Assembly (NCBI GenBank): GCA_022846075.1
Contig: AP025582.1
Span: 2,976,001-3,040,000 of the forward strand
DNA from: Oscillospiraceae bacterium
GTDB taxonomy: Bacteria > Bacillota > Clostridia > Oscillospirales > Oscillospiraceae
Direction of reading: 5' to 3'
DNA length: 64,000 nt
Shown here: positions 57,897 through 64,000 of the stretch, piece by piece
Layout: the number at the start of each line of letters is the position of its first letter
Numbering within the stretch: the first letter of the stretch is position 1
Program-made: the position numbers and the translations under genes
Notes under the pieces: model-generated
What the model was told of the DNA's origin: nothing
Seen by the model: the letters and a program-made list of their open reading frames with translations, nothing else
Databases searched by the model: none

Positions 57897-59057
57897 TCAA
57901 ATCCTGGCCATGGCCGAGGCGGCCAGCTTGGCCCGGCTGAACAGGCTCTCCACGATGGCGTATTCCTTCTCGGTGTGGTTGAACTCCCCCTTGACCCCCA
58001 TGCCGCAGACGGTGGGCACCCCCGCCACCACCGCGATGGAGGAATCGGACACGCCCCCCACCTCGAAGGGGTGGACGGGGCCGTAGCCGATGTCCCGGGC
58101 GGTCTCCTCCACCAGCTCGTAGAGCTTCTGGACCCCCTCGGTGTGCTCCATGGGGTCCATGACCATTTCGATCTTCATGGTGGTCTTGGTGCCCTCCACG
58201 TACACGGTGTCGGCCACCGCCCGACATCCTGCCATCAGCTCCTCCTTGATTTCCATGGTAGGGAACCGCAGCCCGCAGCGCAGGCTGCAGGCCCCGGCGA
58301 TGGTGTTCTCCCCGATGCCCCCGGAGACCATGCCGCAGTTGATGAGCTTGCCTCTGGGAATGTCGTTCATGGCCTGGAGGGAGATGATCTTGTGGGCGGC
58401 CTCTTCCACGGCGGAGCGGCCCTTCTCCGGGGCGATGCCCGAGTGGGCGGCCACCCCCTCGACGGCAAAGGAGACGATGCTCCCCCCCTTGCGGCCCACC
58501 ACGATCCCGTCATCGGGATAGCCGGTCTCGAAGTTGAAGGCGGCGAAGCCCCCCCGGATCTCATCGGCCATGACCTGCTGGGCGTTGGAGCTCTGGTGGA
58601 GGGTCTCCTCGTCCCCGGCCAGGACAAATTTTACCGGCCGTTTGCAATAGCCGGCGGCCTGGAGGGCCTTCACGGCGTAGAGGGCGATGACCACGCCCCC
58701 CTTCATGTCCAGCACCCCGGGGCCGTGGGCATTGCCGTTTTCATCCACCCGGAAGGGGTTCTCCTCCGCCGCGCCGGGCTTAAAGACGGTGTCCATGTGG
58801 CCGATGAGGAGGACGGGGGCCTCCTTGCTGCCGTTGTCCCAGTCCGCCACCAGCACATCCCCCACCTTTTCCATGGGGATGACCCTGGTGGACATTCCGG
58901 CGGCCTCCATCTCCCGGCGCAGGCGGGCGTTCACCGCGTCCACGCCCTCCTTCTGGGCCGGACCGCTCTCAGTGTTTACCAAGTCCCGCCACAGATCCAG
59001 CATCTCCTGGCGGTGGGCGTCCACGTAGTCCCGGACGTTCTGATCCAGTTCTTTCAT
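57897..59057 (-). CDS. M20 family metallopeptidase (carboxypeptidase G2-like), copy 2
   Basis: 386 residues, co-linear with copy 1 over its whole length and about 60% identical by eye (shared DLWRDLVNTESGP, GHMDTVF, GPGVLDMK, AGDEET, FNFETGY, VGRKG, AHSG, GEFNHTE). All metal-binding residues of the family are present. The start MKELDQ is set by GGAGGAATTT directly upstream; the alternative MEEF start lies inside that ribosome site. It stands between the transporter gene (49-base gap) and yjiH. Divergent residues around the dimerisation domain suggest a different substrate from copy 1. Confidence 0.87.
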   Translation of the reverse strand: MKELDQNVRDYVDAHRQEMLDLWRDLVNTESGPAQKEGVDAVNARLRREMEAAGMSTRVIPMEKVGDVLVADWDNGSKEAPVLLIGHMDTVFKPGAAEENPFRVDENGNAHGPGVLDMKGGVVIALYAVKALQAAGYCKRPVKFVLAGDEETLHQSSNAQQVMADEIRGGFAAFNFETGYPDDGIVVGRKGGSIVSFAVEGVAAHSGIAPEKGRSAVEEAAHKIISLQAMNDIPRGKLINCGMVSGGIGENTIAGACSLRCGLRFPTMEIKEELMAGCRAVADTVYVEGTKTTMKIEMVMDPMEHTEGVQKLYELVEETARDIGYGPVHPFEVGGVSDSSIAVVAGVPTVCGMGVKGEFNHTEKEYAIVESLFSRAKLAASAMARI

Positions 59058-59106
59058 AAATTCCTCCAACTATGCATTATGTAAATTATATTGTGTTATG
59101 GTAAAC

Positions 59107-60273
59107 TTACAGCAGATTCACCACCACCCCCGCCAGCAGGACCGACGAGATAGTGACCGTGACGAACCCGGCGGTGAGCATCTTGGGCAGCAGGTAGTTG
59201 GTCAGGGCGGTCTTTTCCTCCGGGGTGGTGCCGAATGCCTCGGCCACCTCCTGGGGGATGAGCATGGTGGTGGGGAAGCCGAAGGTGCAGCTGATGCCCA
59301 TGGACACCGCCAGCCCCAGGCCGATGTGCAGCGCCTTGCTGCACGCCAGTCCCGCCAGAAACACGCCCGCGGTCCCCAAAACGGCGGTAAGGAGCAGAGG
59401 ACCGATGACAGCGGCCACGTCCGCGGGGGTGGTGTCCGCCAGGTTGGAGAAGATGACAATGGTGGAGATGAACGTGATAAGGGAGGACGCCTGGGATTTT
59501 TTCAAAATGTCCTTTTCCAGAAAGCCCAGGCCGCAGAAGAGGATGCCCATCAGCAGGGCCATGACGAAGAAATGCACATAGTCATGGGTAAGCTTGGAGG
59601 CAAAGTAGGCGATCACCGCCACCACAGCCAGCTTGGCCAGGTACACCGAGGGCCGGGCGAAGGCGGCGGGCAGCTCCAGGGGCCGGCGGCGAACGCTCCC
59701 GGCGGGGAGCTCTGGCGCGTCGGCGTAGAGCCTCAGGTTGCCCGGGTCCTTGAGAAAGCTCTTGGCCTCCCGGCGCAGGAGGAGAGAGGCAATGGGGATG
59801 CCGATGAATTTCTGGGTCACGTAGAGGGCGATGCAGAAGGTGCTCAGGCTCTCCAGCCCCCGCTCCTTCAGCGCGGTGGTCATGATGAGGGTGGCCGCCG
59901 AGCCCCCGGCGAAGATGGGGGAGCCGGCCACCGCCAACTCATGGCCCATAAGGGGCCCGCCCACCAGGATGATGAGGGCCACCGCCGCCGCCACGCACAC
60001 GAAGCCGGTGACCACCACCTTCCACTGCCGCTTGAGCTCGGCAAAGTCGATGGTGGTGCCCAGGGAGACGATGAGCATCACGGCGATGATGTTGCCGATC
60101 TGGCTCACCCCGGCGTCCTTGAAGATGGTGGAGGGCAGGCCGGACCAGAAGGCCGCCAGGAGGACGGCGGCCATCACCAATGTGGTGGACAGCACGGCCT
60201 TGGTCTTTTGGGCGCACATCTCGCCCAGCGCGTAGGTGGCCAGCAGGATGGCCATAGCGACCACGGGTATCAT
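59107..60273 (-). CDS. Multi-pass membrane transporter, family not identified
   Basis: 388 residues and roughly ten to eleven hydrophobic segments in two halves, joined by a charged loop near residues 195-235 (RREAKSFLKDPGN). Conserved-looking motifs are LIVSLGTTIDFAELKRQW, SPIFAGGSAATLIM and MGISCTFGFPTTMLIPQEVAEAFGTT. The inverted-repeat look and the Gly-rich re-entrant-like stretches resemble secondary carriers of the anion or amino-acid type, but I cannot name the family. Ribosome site AAAGGGG lies before ATG 60273; the 23-residue upstream extension lacks one. First gene of the operon, downstream of LysR. A peptide or N-acyl amino acid is a plausible substrate given the two M20 enzymes; this is inference. 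Confidence 0.7.
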   Translation of the reverse strand: MIPVVAMAILLATYALGEMCAQKTKAVLSTTLVMAAVLLAAFWSGLPSTIFKDAGVSQIGNIIAVMLIVSLGTTIDFAELKRQWKVVVTGFVCVAAAVALIILVGGPLMGHELAVAGSPIFAGGSAATLIMTTALKERGLESLSTFCIALYVTQKFIGIPIASLLLRREAKSFLKDPGNLRLYADAPELPAGSVRRRPLELPAAFARPSVYLAKLAVVAVIAYFASKLTHDYVHFFVMALLMGILFCGLGFLEKDILKKSQASSLITFISTIVIFSNLADTTPADVAAVIGPLLLTAVLGTAGVFLAGLACSKALHIGLGLAVSMGISCTFGFPTTMLIPQEVAEAFGTTPEEKTALTNYLLPKMLTAGFVTVTISSVLLAGVVVNLL

Positions 60274-60307
60274 AAGCAGGCCCCTTTCTCTCTCGTTTGT
60301 GACTTCA

Positions 60308-60364
60308 GCATAACAGAGAATTTCGGCCTTGCCTAAGTTCAAAATTTCATATCACAGCTATAGC
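60308..60364 (-). promoter_or_regulatory. Probable promoter/operator region of the M20 operon
   Basis: On the minus strand TTATGC (60308-60313) is a possible -10, with no good -35 at the usual distance (TTAGGC), typical of an activator-dependent promoter. The palindrome GCTATAGC (60357-60364) lies upstream, inside AT-rich sequence, and could be part of a LysR site. Weak evidence. Confidence 0.3.
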
Positions 60365-60395
60365 CTGGCCGAATAATGGAAAGCGCATAAAAAAA

Positions 60396-60434
60396 GCCCC
60401 TTTGTTTTGTGGGTTCCGCACAAAACAAAGGGGC
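60396..60434 (-). terminator. Strong terminator upstream of the M20 operon
   Basis: GCCCCTTTGTTTTGTG and CACAAAACAAAGGGGC form a perfect 16-bp stem with a seven-base loop, followed on the minus strand by seven T's. Confidence 0.88.
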
Positions 60435-60527
60435 CGGAGCCAGGGCCGAACAAGGGCTCGTCACGCCTCAGTCCCAAGGACATGCCCTTGTTTCCATCCT
60501 ATTTTCAGACAGCCGCGCAAAAGGAAA

Positions 60528-60551
60528 GGGACCGGCCTTCAAGCCGGTCCC
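60528..60551 (-). terminator. Terminator directly after the LysR gene
   Basis: GGGACCGGC and GCCGGTCCC form a 9-bp stem with a six-base loop, followed on the minus strand by TTTCCTTTT. It starts eight bases after the stop codon. Confidence 0.8.
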
Positions 60552-60558
60552 CTTCCTC

Positions 60559-61473
60559 CTAATCCAATGCTTTTTGGCACAGGTCGGTAAAAATATCAAT
60601 GAACTCCACCGCCCCCGGAGAGAGAAGCTCCTTCTTCCGCCGGATCCAGCCGATGGAGATCTCCACGCCGCAGTTGCGGATGGGAATGGTCCGGATCCCC
60701 CGCAGGTCGTAGTCCCTGCGGCTGACGCCGGGGGTGAAGCGGAACACGTCGGTGGCCTGGATCATATTGACGATGGCGGCGGAGTCGTTTGCGTGGACCA
60801 CTTTCTTAAAGGACGTCAGCTTCACTCCGTCGATCTCCAGATAGAAGGTCAGATTGGAAAAATAGTCGTCGTCCCGCCGGATGACCGGGTAGTCCAAAAG
60901 CTCCTCCATGGTCACCTCGGTCTGGCCGTAGAGGGGGCTCTTCGGCCCCACGTTCACGTACCAGGTGTCCTGGGCGATGGGGTTGAACTCCAGGTTTTTA
61001 TAGCCGATGGTGTGCCGGAACTCCTTGAACTGGGCGTTGTTGACCAGCACGATGCCGATCTCGGCGGCGGAGTTGGCCACCGAGTCCACCACCTCCCCCA
61101 GCCGGGCCTCGGTGAGCCGCAGGGCAATCCCCGTCCCCTGCCGCCGGCGGTAGAACTCCGCCAGGGCCCTGGACACGGTGAGCACGGGGTAGGAGCACAC
61201 CGACAGCACCTTGGGGGCGTCGGCGGAGGAGATCCCCTCGATGAGCTCCATCTGGTTGAGGATGGTGCGGACATATTGATAGAGGGCCTTCCCGTCCTCC
61301 GTGAGGGAGACCCCCTTATTGTTCCGGTCGAAGATCCGGATGTTCAGCTCGCTCTCCAGGTTGATGATGGCCTTGCTCAAACTGGGCTGGGACACGAACA
61401 GGGCCTCGGCGGCCTTATTGATGCTCCCCCGCTCGGCCACCTCCGCAAAATAGAAAAGCTGCTGCAGCTGCAT
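60559..61473 (-). CDS. LysR family transcriptional regulator
   Basis: 304 residues. The winged helix-turn-helix lies in residues 1-60 (GSINKAAEALFVSQPSLSKAIINLESEL), followed by a linker helix and a two-lobed effector domain from about residue 90. The start ATG 61473 was chosen because AAGAGGTG lies a few bases upstream; the in-frame GTG three codons earlier sits inside that site. It is transcribed in the same direction as the transporter-M20-yjiHG operon and is separated from it by two terminators. It probably controls that operon in response to a small ligand, but LysR genes are more often divergent from their target, so the link is inference. Confidence 0.88.
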   Translation of the reverse strand: MQLQQLFYFAEVAERGSINKAAEALFVSQPSLSKAIINLESELNIRIFDRNNKGVSLTEDGKALYQYVRTILNQMELIEGISSADAPKVLSVCSYPVLTVSRALAEFYRRRQGTGIALRLTEARLGEVVDSVANSAAEIGIVLVNNAQFKEFRHTIGYKNLEFNPIAQDTWYVNVGPKSPLYGQTEVTMEELLDYPVIRRDDDYFSNLTFYLEIDGVKLTSFKKVVHANDSAAIVNMIQATDVFRFTPGVSRRDYDLRGIRTIPIRNCGVEISIGWIRRKKELLSPGAVEFIDIFTDLCQKALD

Positions 61474-61494
61474 GGCGCACACCTCTTTTTTCTT

Positions 61495-61524
61495 ACGGTA
61501 TCACGTCCCGCGCCACTCTGTCAA
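61495..61524 (-). promoter_or_regulatory. Promoter of the LysR gene
   Basis: -35 TTGACA (61519-61524) and -10 TACCGT (61495-61500), spacing 18 bases. The predicted 5' UTR is very short, about 15 bases. Confidence 0.5.
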
Positions 61525-61581
61525 GGCTTTCCGCCCCGCCGGGAGTACTGTCGAAAGCCGAACCCTGATTTTCAGAAACAG

Positions 61582-61615
61582 AAAAATGGACCCGCCCGAA
61601 GGCAGGTCCATTTTT
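61582..61615. terminator. Orphan bidirectional terminator-like hairpin
   Basis: AAAAATGGACC and GGTCCATTTTT pair over 11 bp, with an inner GCC/GGC extension after one mismatch. A-runs and T-runs lie on both sides. No gene ends here: LysR starts downstream and the cold-shock gene starts on the other strand. The rest of the gap 61625-61840 shows no supported gene. Confidence 0.6.
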
Positions 61616-61845
61616 CTTGAGAGAGATGAAAAAAGAGAAAAGGAAATGAGAAAGAGAAAGGTTGGAAGCAGCTCCGGAGTGTCCCTTCTCCGTTGCTGTG
61701 ACTATAAGATACCACCGGACCGGCGGGAATGGTTGGACAGACTTTGAATGATCTGTGAAGGATTTGTGAATTGGGAAAAATCCCTGCCCGGTACGCCTCA
61801 ATCGCCATTGATCCCACAATATTTTTTCCATCTCAAAAATAAAGC

Positions 61846-61874
61846 TTGCTATTTTCAGAAATCTCGGGTATACT
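61846..61874 (+). promoter_or_regulatory. Promoter of the second cold-shock gene
   Basis: -35 TTGCTA (61846-61851) and -10 TATACT (61869-61874), spacing 17. The -10 is identical to that of the first cold-shock gene. The predicted 5' UTR is about 115 bases. Confidence 0.65.
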
Positions 61875-61904
61875 AAGCAAGTATTCTAAATGCTCGAATT
61901 GATT

Positions 61905-61960
61905 GTCACTGGATGTAAGTCAATTTTCATTTTGACTTATCACCGGTGGCTTTTTTATTT
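61905..61960 (+). promoter_or_regulatory. Structured cold-shock leader, second copy
   Basis: Arms 61905-61922 and 61933-61950 pair over 18 bases with three wobbles and a two-base internal mismatch; the loop contains TTTTCATTT. The run TTTTTTATTT follows. The loop-proximal part (AGTCAATTTTCATTTTGACTT) matches the first leader at most positions, while the lower stem differs but keeps pairing. Confidence 0.65.
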
Positions 61961-61996
61961 GCACTTTGAATAACAATTTTTAGGAGGTACTTGTTT

Positions 61997-62212
61997 ATGC
62001 ATAACGGTACTGTCAAATGGTTCAACGAGGAAAAGGGCTTTGGGTTTATCTCCAACAACGACGGCAGCGGCGACGTGTTCGTCCACTTCTCCGCCATCCA
62101 GTCCGACGGGTTCCGCACCCTGGCCGAGGGCCAGGCGGTTTCCTACGACACCGAGGCCGATCCCAAGGACCGCAACAAGCAGCGGGCCATCAACGTCCGC
62201 GTCGCCGCCTGA
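61997..62212 (+). CDS. Cold-shock protein (CspA family), second copy
   Basis: 71 residues, one cold-shock domain with RNP1 KGFGFI and RNP2 VFVHF. The start ATG 61997 has GGAGG nine to ten bases upstream, the same arrangement as in the other copy; an in-frame TTG at 61991 is too close to the ribosome site. Differences from the first copy lie mainly in the C-terminal third ([20 protein letters not shown]). Monocistronic, with own promoter, leader and terminator. Confidence 0.95.
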   Translation: MHNGTVKWFNEEKGFGFISNNDGSGDVFVHFSAIQSDGFRTLAEGQAVSYDTEADPKDRNKQRAINVRVAA

Positions 62213-62230
62213 GGCTGACCTTTCAAGACT

Positions 62231-62261
62231 GCCGCCCCTTCACCGGGGCGGCTTTCTTTTT
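62231..62261 (+). terminator. Terminator after the second cold-shock gene
   Basis: GCCGCCCC and GGGGCGGC form an 8-bp stem with loop TTCACC, followed by TTTCTTTTT. Confidence 0.85.
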
Positions 62262-62485
62262 GCCCAAGTCCCATCTGCCGGCCGGCCGCCCATGACCCTG
62301 AGCCGCATCCTGCCAAATCATAAACTCCGATATCACAAAATCTGTTCCCCGCCAATATGATTTCCCCGAAAATCCCAGATACCCGCCCAACGGGCGGCCG
62401 ACAAATGATATTCTTTTATTCTCCGGGGCTCCACGCCACGGATTTCATATCCCCATACGGGATTCCCGCCGCAGCCGTGCGCGCC

Positions 62486-62962
62486 TTAAGCAGACGCCTC
62501 AGCCTCACGTAACAGCAGCGATTTTATAAACGGCCTGCTTTCTTCATCGAGTAAAAACAGGAACGCATTATTGCGGCATCTCTGCAGCCGTTCGCCCTTC
62601 AAAATGAAGTCATAGCCCATGGAGCACTTCTGATTGCAGGCGGCCGGATCCACCAGGCGCTTGCAGAGCGGCGCTTCCTGAACGGAGCGCGCCATCCCAT
62701 CGGGCATCTCCTCCAAAAGCTCCATATACTGTGCAATATGGCCCGCGTAGATCCGGGCGAGAAGCCCCTTTTTGCGGAACACATAATTGGCGATCGTCTT
62801 TTTGTTCAGGATGTAGGACACCACATAGCCGCTCTTGGCGGGCTTCACTTCCGTCTTACAGCCCAGCTTTGTCAGCTCGTCATGCAGATCACTCACAAAC
62901 TCTCGGTTCTCCCCATCGACGCACGCCAAAAAATCCTGGAACGTATCTTTTTCACGCATCAT
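62486..62962 (-). CDS. Conserved-looking protein of unknown function with C-terminal Cys motif
   Basis: 158 residues; soluble, no signal peptide. The N-terminal part is charged (MMREKDTFQDFLACVDGENREF). The middle looks like a small alpha/beta domain (VVSYILNKKTIANYVFRKKGLLARIYAGH). The C-terminal part has Cys residues spaced LCKRLVDPAACNQKCSMGY and later QRCRNNAF, which could bind a metal. I do not recognise the family. The start at 62962 has AGGGAG seven to nine bases upstream; an ATG one codon later is equally possible. It overlaps the end of the flavoprotein gene by 11 bases, so the two are co-translated. Confidence 0.7.
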   Translation of the reverse strand: MMREKDTFQDFLACVDGENREFVSDLHDELTKLGCKTEVKPAKSGYVVSYILNKKTIANYVFRKKGLLARIYAGHIAQYMELLEEMPDGMARSVQEAPLCKRLVDPAACNQKCSMGYDFILKGERLQRCRNNAFLFLLDEESRPFIKSLLLREAEASA

Positions 62963-63419
62963 TTTTGTTCTCCCTGGCAGATTCGGTTCGTTCGTCCCCG
63001 CCCACTTCAAAGGATTCGGAATGGAAATTCGCGTAATATCGGCCGCTCTCCGCGACAAATTTCAGGACGCAGTAATCCGGGTCGGTGACCCCGCCGGGGT
63101 AATACATGGTGTCGCCCTCCCGCCAAATCATTTCCTTGCTGGCGGCATCCTCCAGCACTTCCATGCGGCCGACCAGCATCACGCCACGGAAAAACCGCCT
63201 GTCGCAAAAGTAAATGCTGGCGTTTGGATTTTTCCTGTATTGCGCCACCCGCATGGAAGAGGTATTCGTGGTAAAATAAAATTCCCGGATCCCCACCCGC
63301 TTGCGGGGCGGCAGCATGGCTTTCATGTTGGGAAAGCCATCCTCTGAAATAGACGCGACAAAGGCGACCCCTTGCTTTTCAATCAAATTCCCAATCGTTT
63401 TTTCAGCGTCGCGCATCAT
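62952..63419 (-). CDS. Pyridoxamine 5'-phosphate oxidase family (FMN-binding split barrel) protein
   Basis: 155 residues, the size of small split-barrel flavoproteins. The pattern GVAFVASISEDGFPNMKAMLPPRK, then FYFTTNTSSMRVAQYRKNPNASIYF, is typical of the general-stress-protein-26-like branch, which binds FMN or F420-like cofactors; true pyridoxamine oxidase activity is unlikely. The ribosome site GAGGAGG lies before ATG 63419 (a second ATG follows directly). It lies 49 bases after the UvrA gene and overlaps the next gene, so it is probably the second gene of a three-gene unit. Confidence 0.82.
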   Translation of the reverse strand: MMRDAEKTIGNLIEKQGVAFVASISEDGFPNMKAMLPPRKRVGIREFYFTTNTSSMRVAQYRKNPNASIYFCDRRFFRGVMLVGRMEVLEDAASKEMIWREGDTMYYPGGVTDPDYCVLKFVAESGRYYANFHSESFEVGGDERTESARENKNDA

Positions 63420-63468
63420 ATGCTCCTCCTCTTTTCTTCCACAGAATCATCTTTATTTTTATAGGCTC

Positions 63469-64000
63469 TCACTCGGAACAGGCCGCCCGCAGACTGTCCG
63501 CCGTCAGTGTTTTCGCATTTCTCAGCAACTCCATCGGCGTACCGGTGAACACCACCTCGCCGCCCTTGTCTCCGCCGTCGGGGCCGATGTCGATGATCCA
63601 GTCCGCCCGCTTCATCACCTCCAGGTTGTGCTCGATCACCACCAGCGTGTTCCCCCGGGACACGATAAAATCGAACAGCTTGAGCAGATTTTGAATGTCG
63701 GACAGGTGCAGGCCGGTGGTGGGCTCGTCCATCACGATGATGCCGCCCTTTTTCCCCAGGTTTTTCGCCAGCTTGACGCGCTGGCGCTCGCCGCCGGAGA
63801 GGGTGCCGAGGGGCTGGCCCAGCGTTAGATAGCCCAGGCCCACCTGCTCCATCCCCTTCAGGCGCTTGCGGATCTTGGCGTCCTCGAACACCTCCAGCGC
63901 TTGGGAGGCGGTTAGCCCCAGCAGCTCCACAATATTTTTTCCCTTGTAGGCGCAGGCAAGGGCCTCCCCGTTATACCGCACGCCGCCGCAGGCCTCGCAC
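63469..64000 (-). CDS. Excinuclease ABC subunit A (UvrA or UvrA-like), 3' part only
   Basis: The last 177 residues are in the window; the start lies beyond base 64000. The visible part begins at the second half of the UvrA zinc module (CEACGGVRYNGEAL), then CAYKGKNIVELLGLT, the ABC signature LSGGERQR, Walker B GIIVMDEPTTGLH, the H-loop VIEHN, and DIGPDGGDKGGEVV. The order and spacing are those of the second ABC domain of UvrA, which scans DNA for damage. The tail (ELLRNAKTLTADSLRAACSE) is short, so this may be a class II UvrA paralogue, some of which give drug tolerance, rather than the housekeeping copy. The missing N-terminal part would decide. Confidence 0.85.
   Translation of the reverse strand, partial: CEACGGVRYNGEALACAYKGKNIVELLGLTASQALEVFEDAKIRKRLKGMEQVGLGYLTLGQPLGTLSGGERQRVKLAKNLGKKGGIIVMDEPTTGLHLSDIQNLLKLFDFIVSRGNTLVVIEHNLEVMKRADWIIDIGPDGGDKGGEVVFTGTPMELLRNAKTLTADSLRAACSE

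Noticed and set aside
55085-60336. Long plus-strand ORFs (55085-56683, 56671-57237, 57134-57940, 57753-59084, 59098-60336)
   Set aside because: They are shadows of the M20, yjiG, yjiH and transporter genes, which show full family motifs on the minus strand.
61549-61556. Spo0A-box-like CTGTCGAA upstream of the LysR promoter
   Set aside because: One mismatch in eight and no supporting feature; kept only as a note.
61493-61831. Minus-strand ORFs of about 80-110 codons in the gap upstream of LysR
   Set aside because: They run through the terminator hairpin and low-complexity GA-rich sequence, with no ribosome site or recognisable domain.
62383-62397. Small hairpin CCGCCC/GGGCGG after the three-gene unit
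   Set aside because: Only six base pairs and no T-tract, so not called as a terminator.

Overview
The window looks like the chromosome of a high-GC, low-redundancy Clostridia member, most like gut Oscillospiraceae (Flavonifractor/Intestinimonas-type). The reasons are strong AGGAGG ribosome sites, GC-rich coding, sigma-A type promoters in AT-rich gaps, a YedF/DUF3343 selenium-related pair, a YjiH/YjiG pair, and cold-shock, ABC-F and M20 proteins typical of that group. This is inference from the sequence only. No rRNA, tRNA, insertion sequence or CRISPR array was seen.

Region 1 (1-50529, minus strand) is one enormous open reading frame that starts at 50529 and runs off the left edge after 16,843 codons without reaching a stop that I could see. 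It has a signal peptide, a unique N-terminal region, an acidic/Pro/Ala/Ser linker, and then 24 copies of one super-module with a mean period of about 2.05 kb. Counted by eye, each module holds seven RCC1-type blades (core pattern AAGxxHxxALxxDGxVxxWGxNxxGQLG), enough for one seven-bladed beta-propeller. Modules are separated by 150-200 residue Ig-like linkers. Total: 168 blades. Several modules carry foreign inserts: zinc ribbons, a long helical plus leucine-rich insert, aromatic/His loops and Asp-rich calcium-type loops. Very large plus-strand ORFs over the same interval are codon-bias shadows.

Region 2 (50530-50970) is an AT-rich promoter region for the giant gene. It has a good -35/-10 pair, a perfect 23-bp dyad just inside the transcript, and a perfect Spo0A-box match upstream.

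Region 3 (50975-54101, minus) is a tight operon: ABC-F ATPase, YedF, DUF3343 protein and a SprT-like metalloprotease, closed by a strong terminator.

Region 4 (54209-55426, plus) holds a cold-shock gene with a structured leader, then a hexapeptide (Vat/CatB-like) acetyltransferase. The acetyltransferase is preceded by a 14-codon leader ORF and a 10-bp pairing that together look like a translational attenuator.

Region 5 (55436-61473, minus) is a peptide-utilisation-like locus: a LysR regulator, terminators, then a probable operon of a membrane transporter, M20 peptidase, YjiH, YjiG and a second M20 peptidase. Region 6 (61846-62252, plus) is a second cold-shock gene with the same type of structured leader. 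Region 7 (62486-64000, minus) holds the end of a UvrA gene, a pyridoxamine-oxidase-fold flavoprotein and a Cys-containing protein of unknown function.
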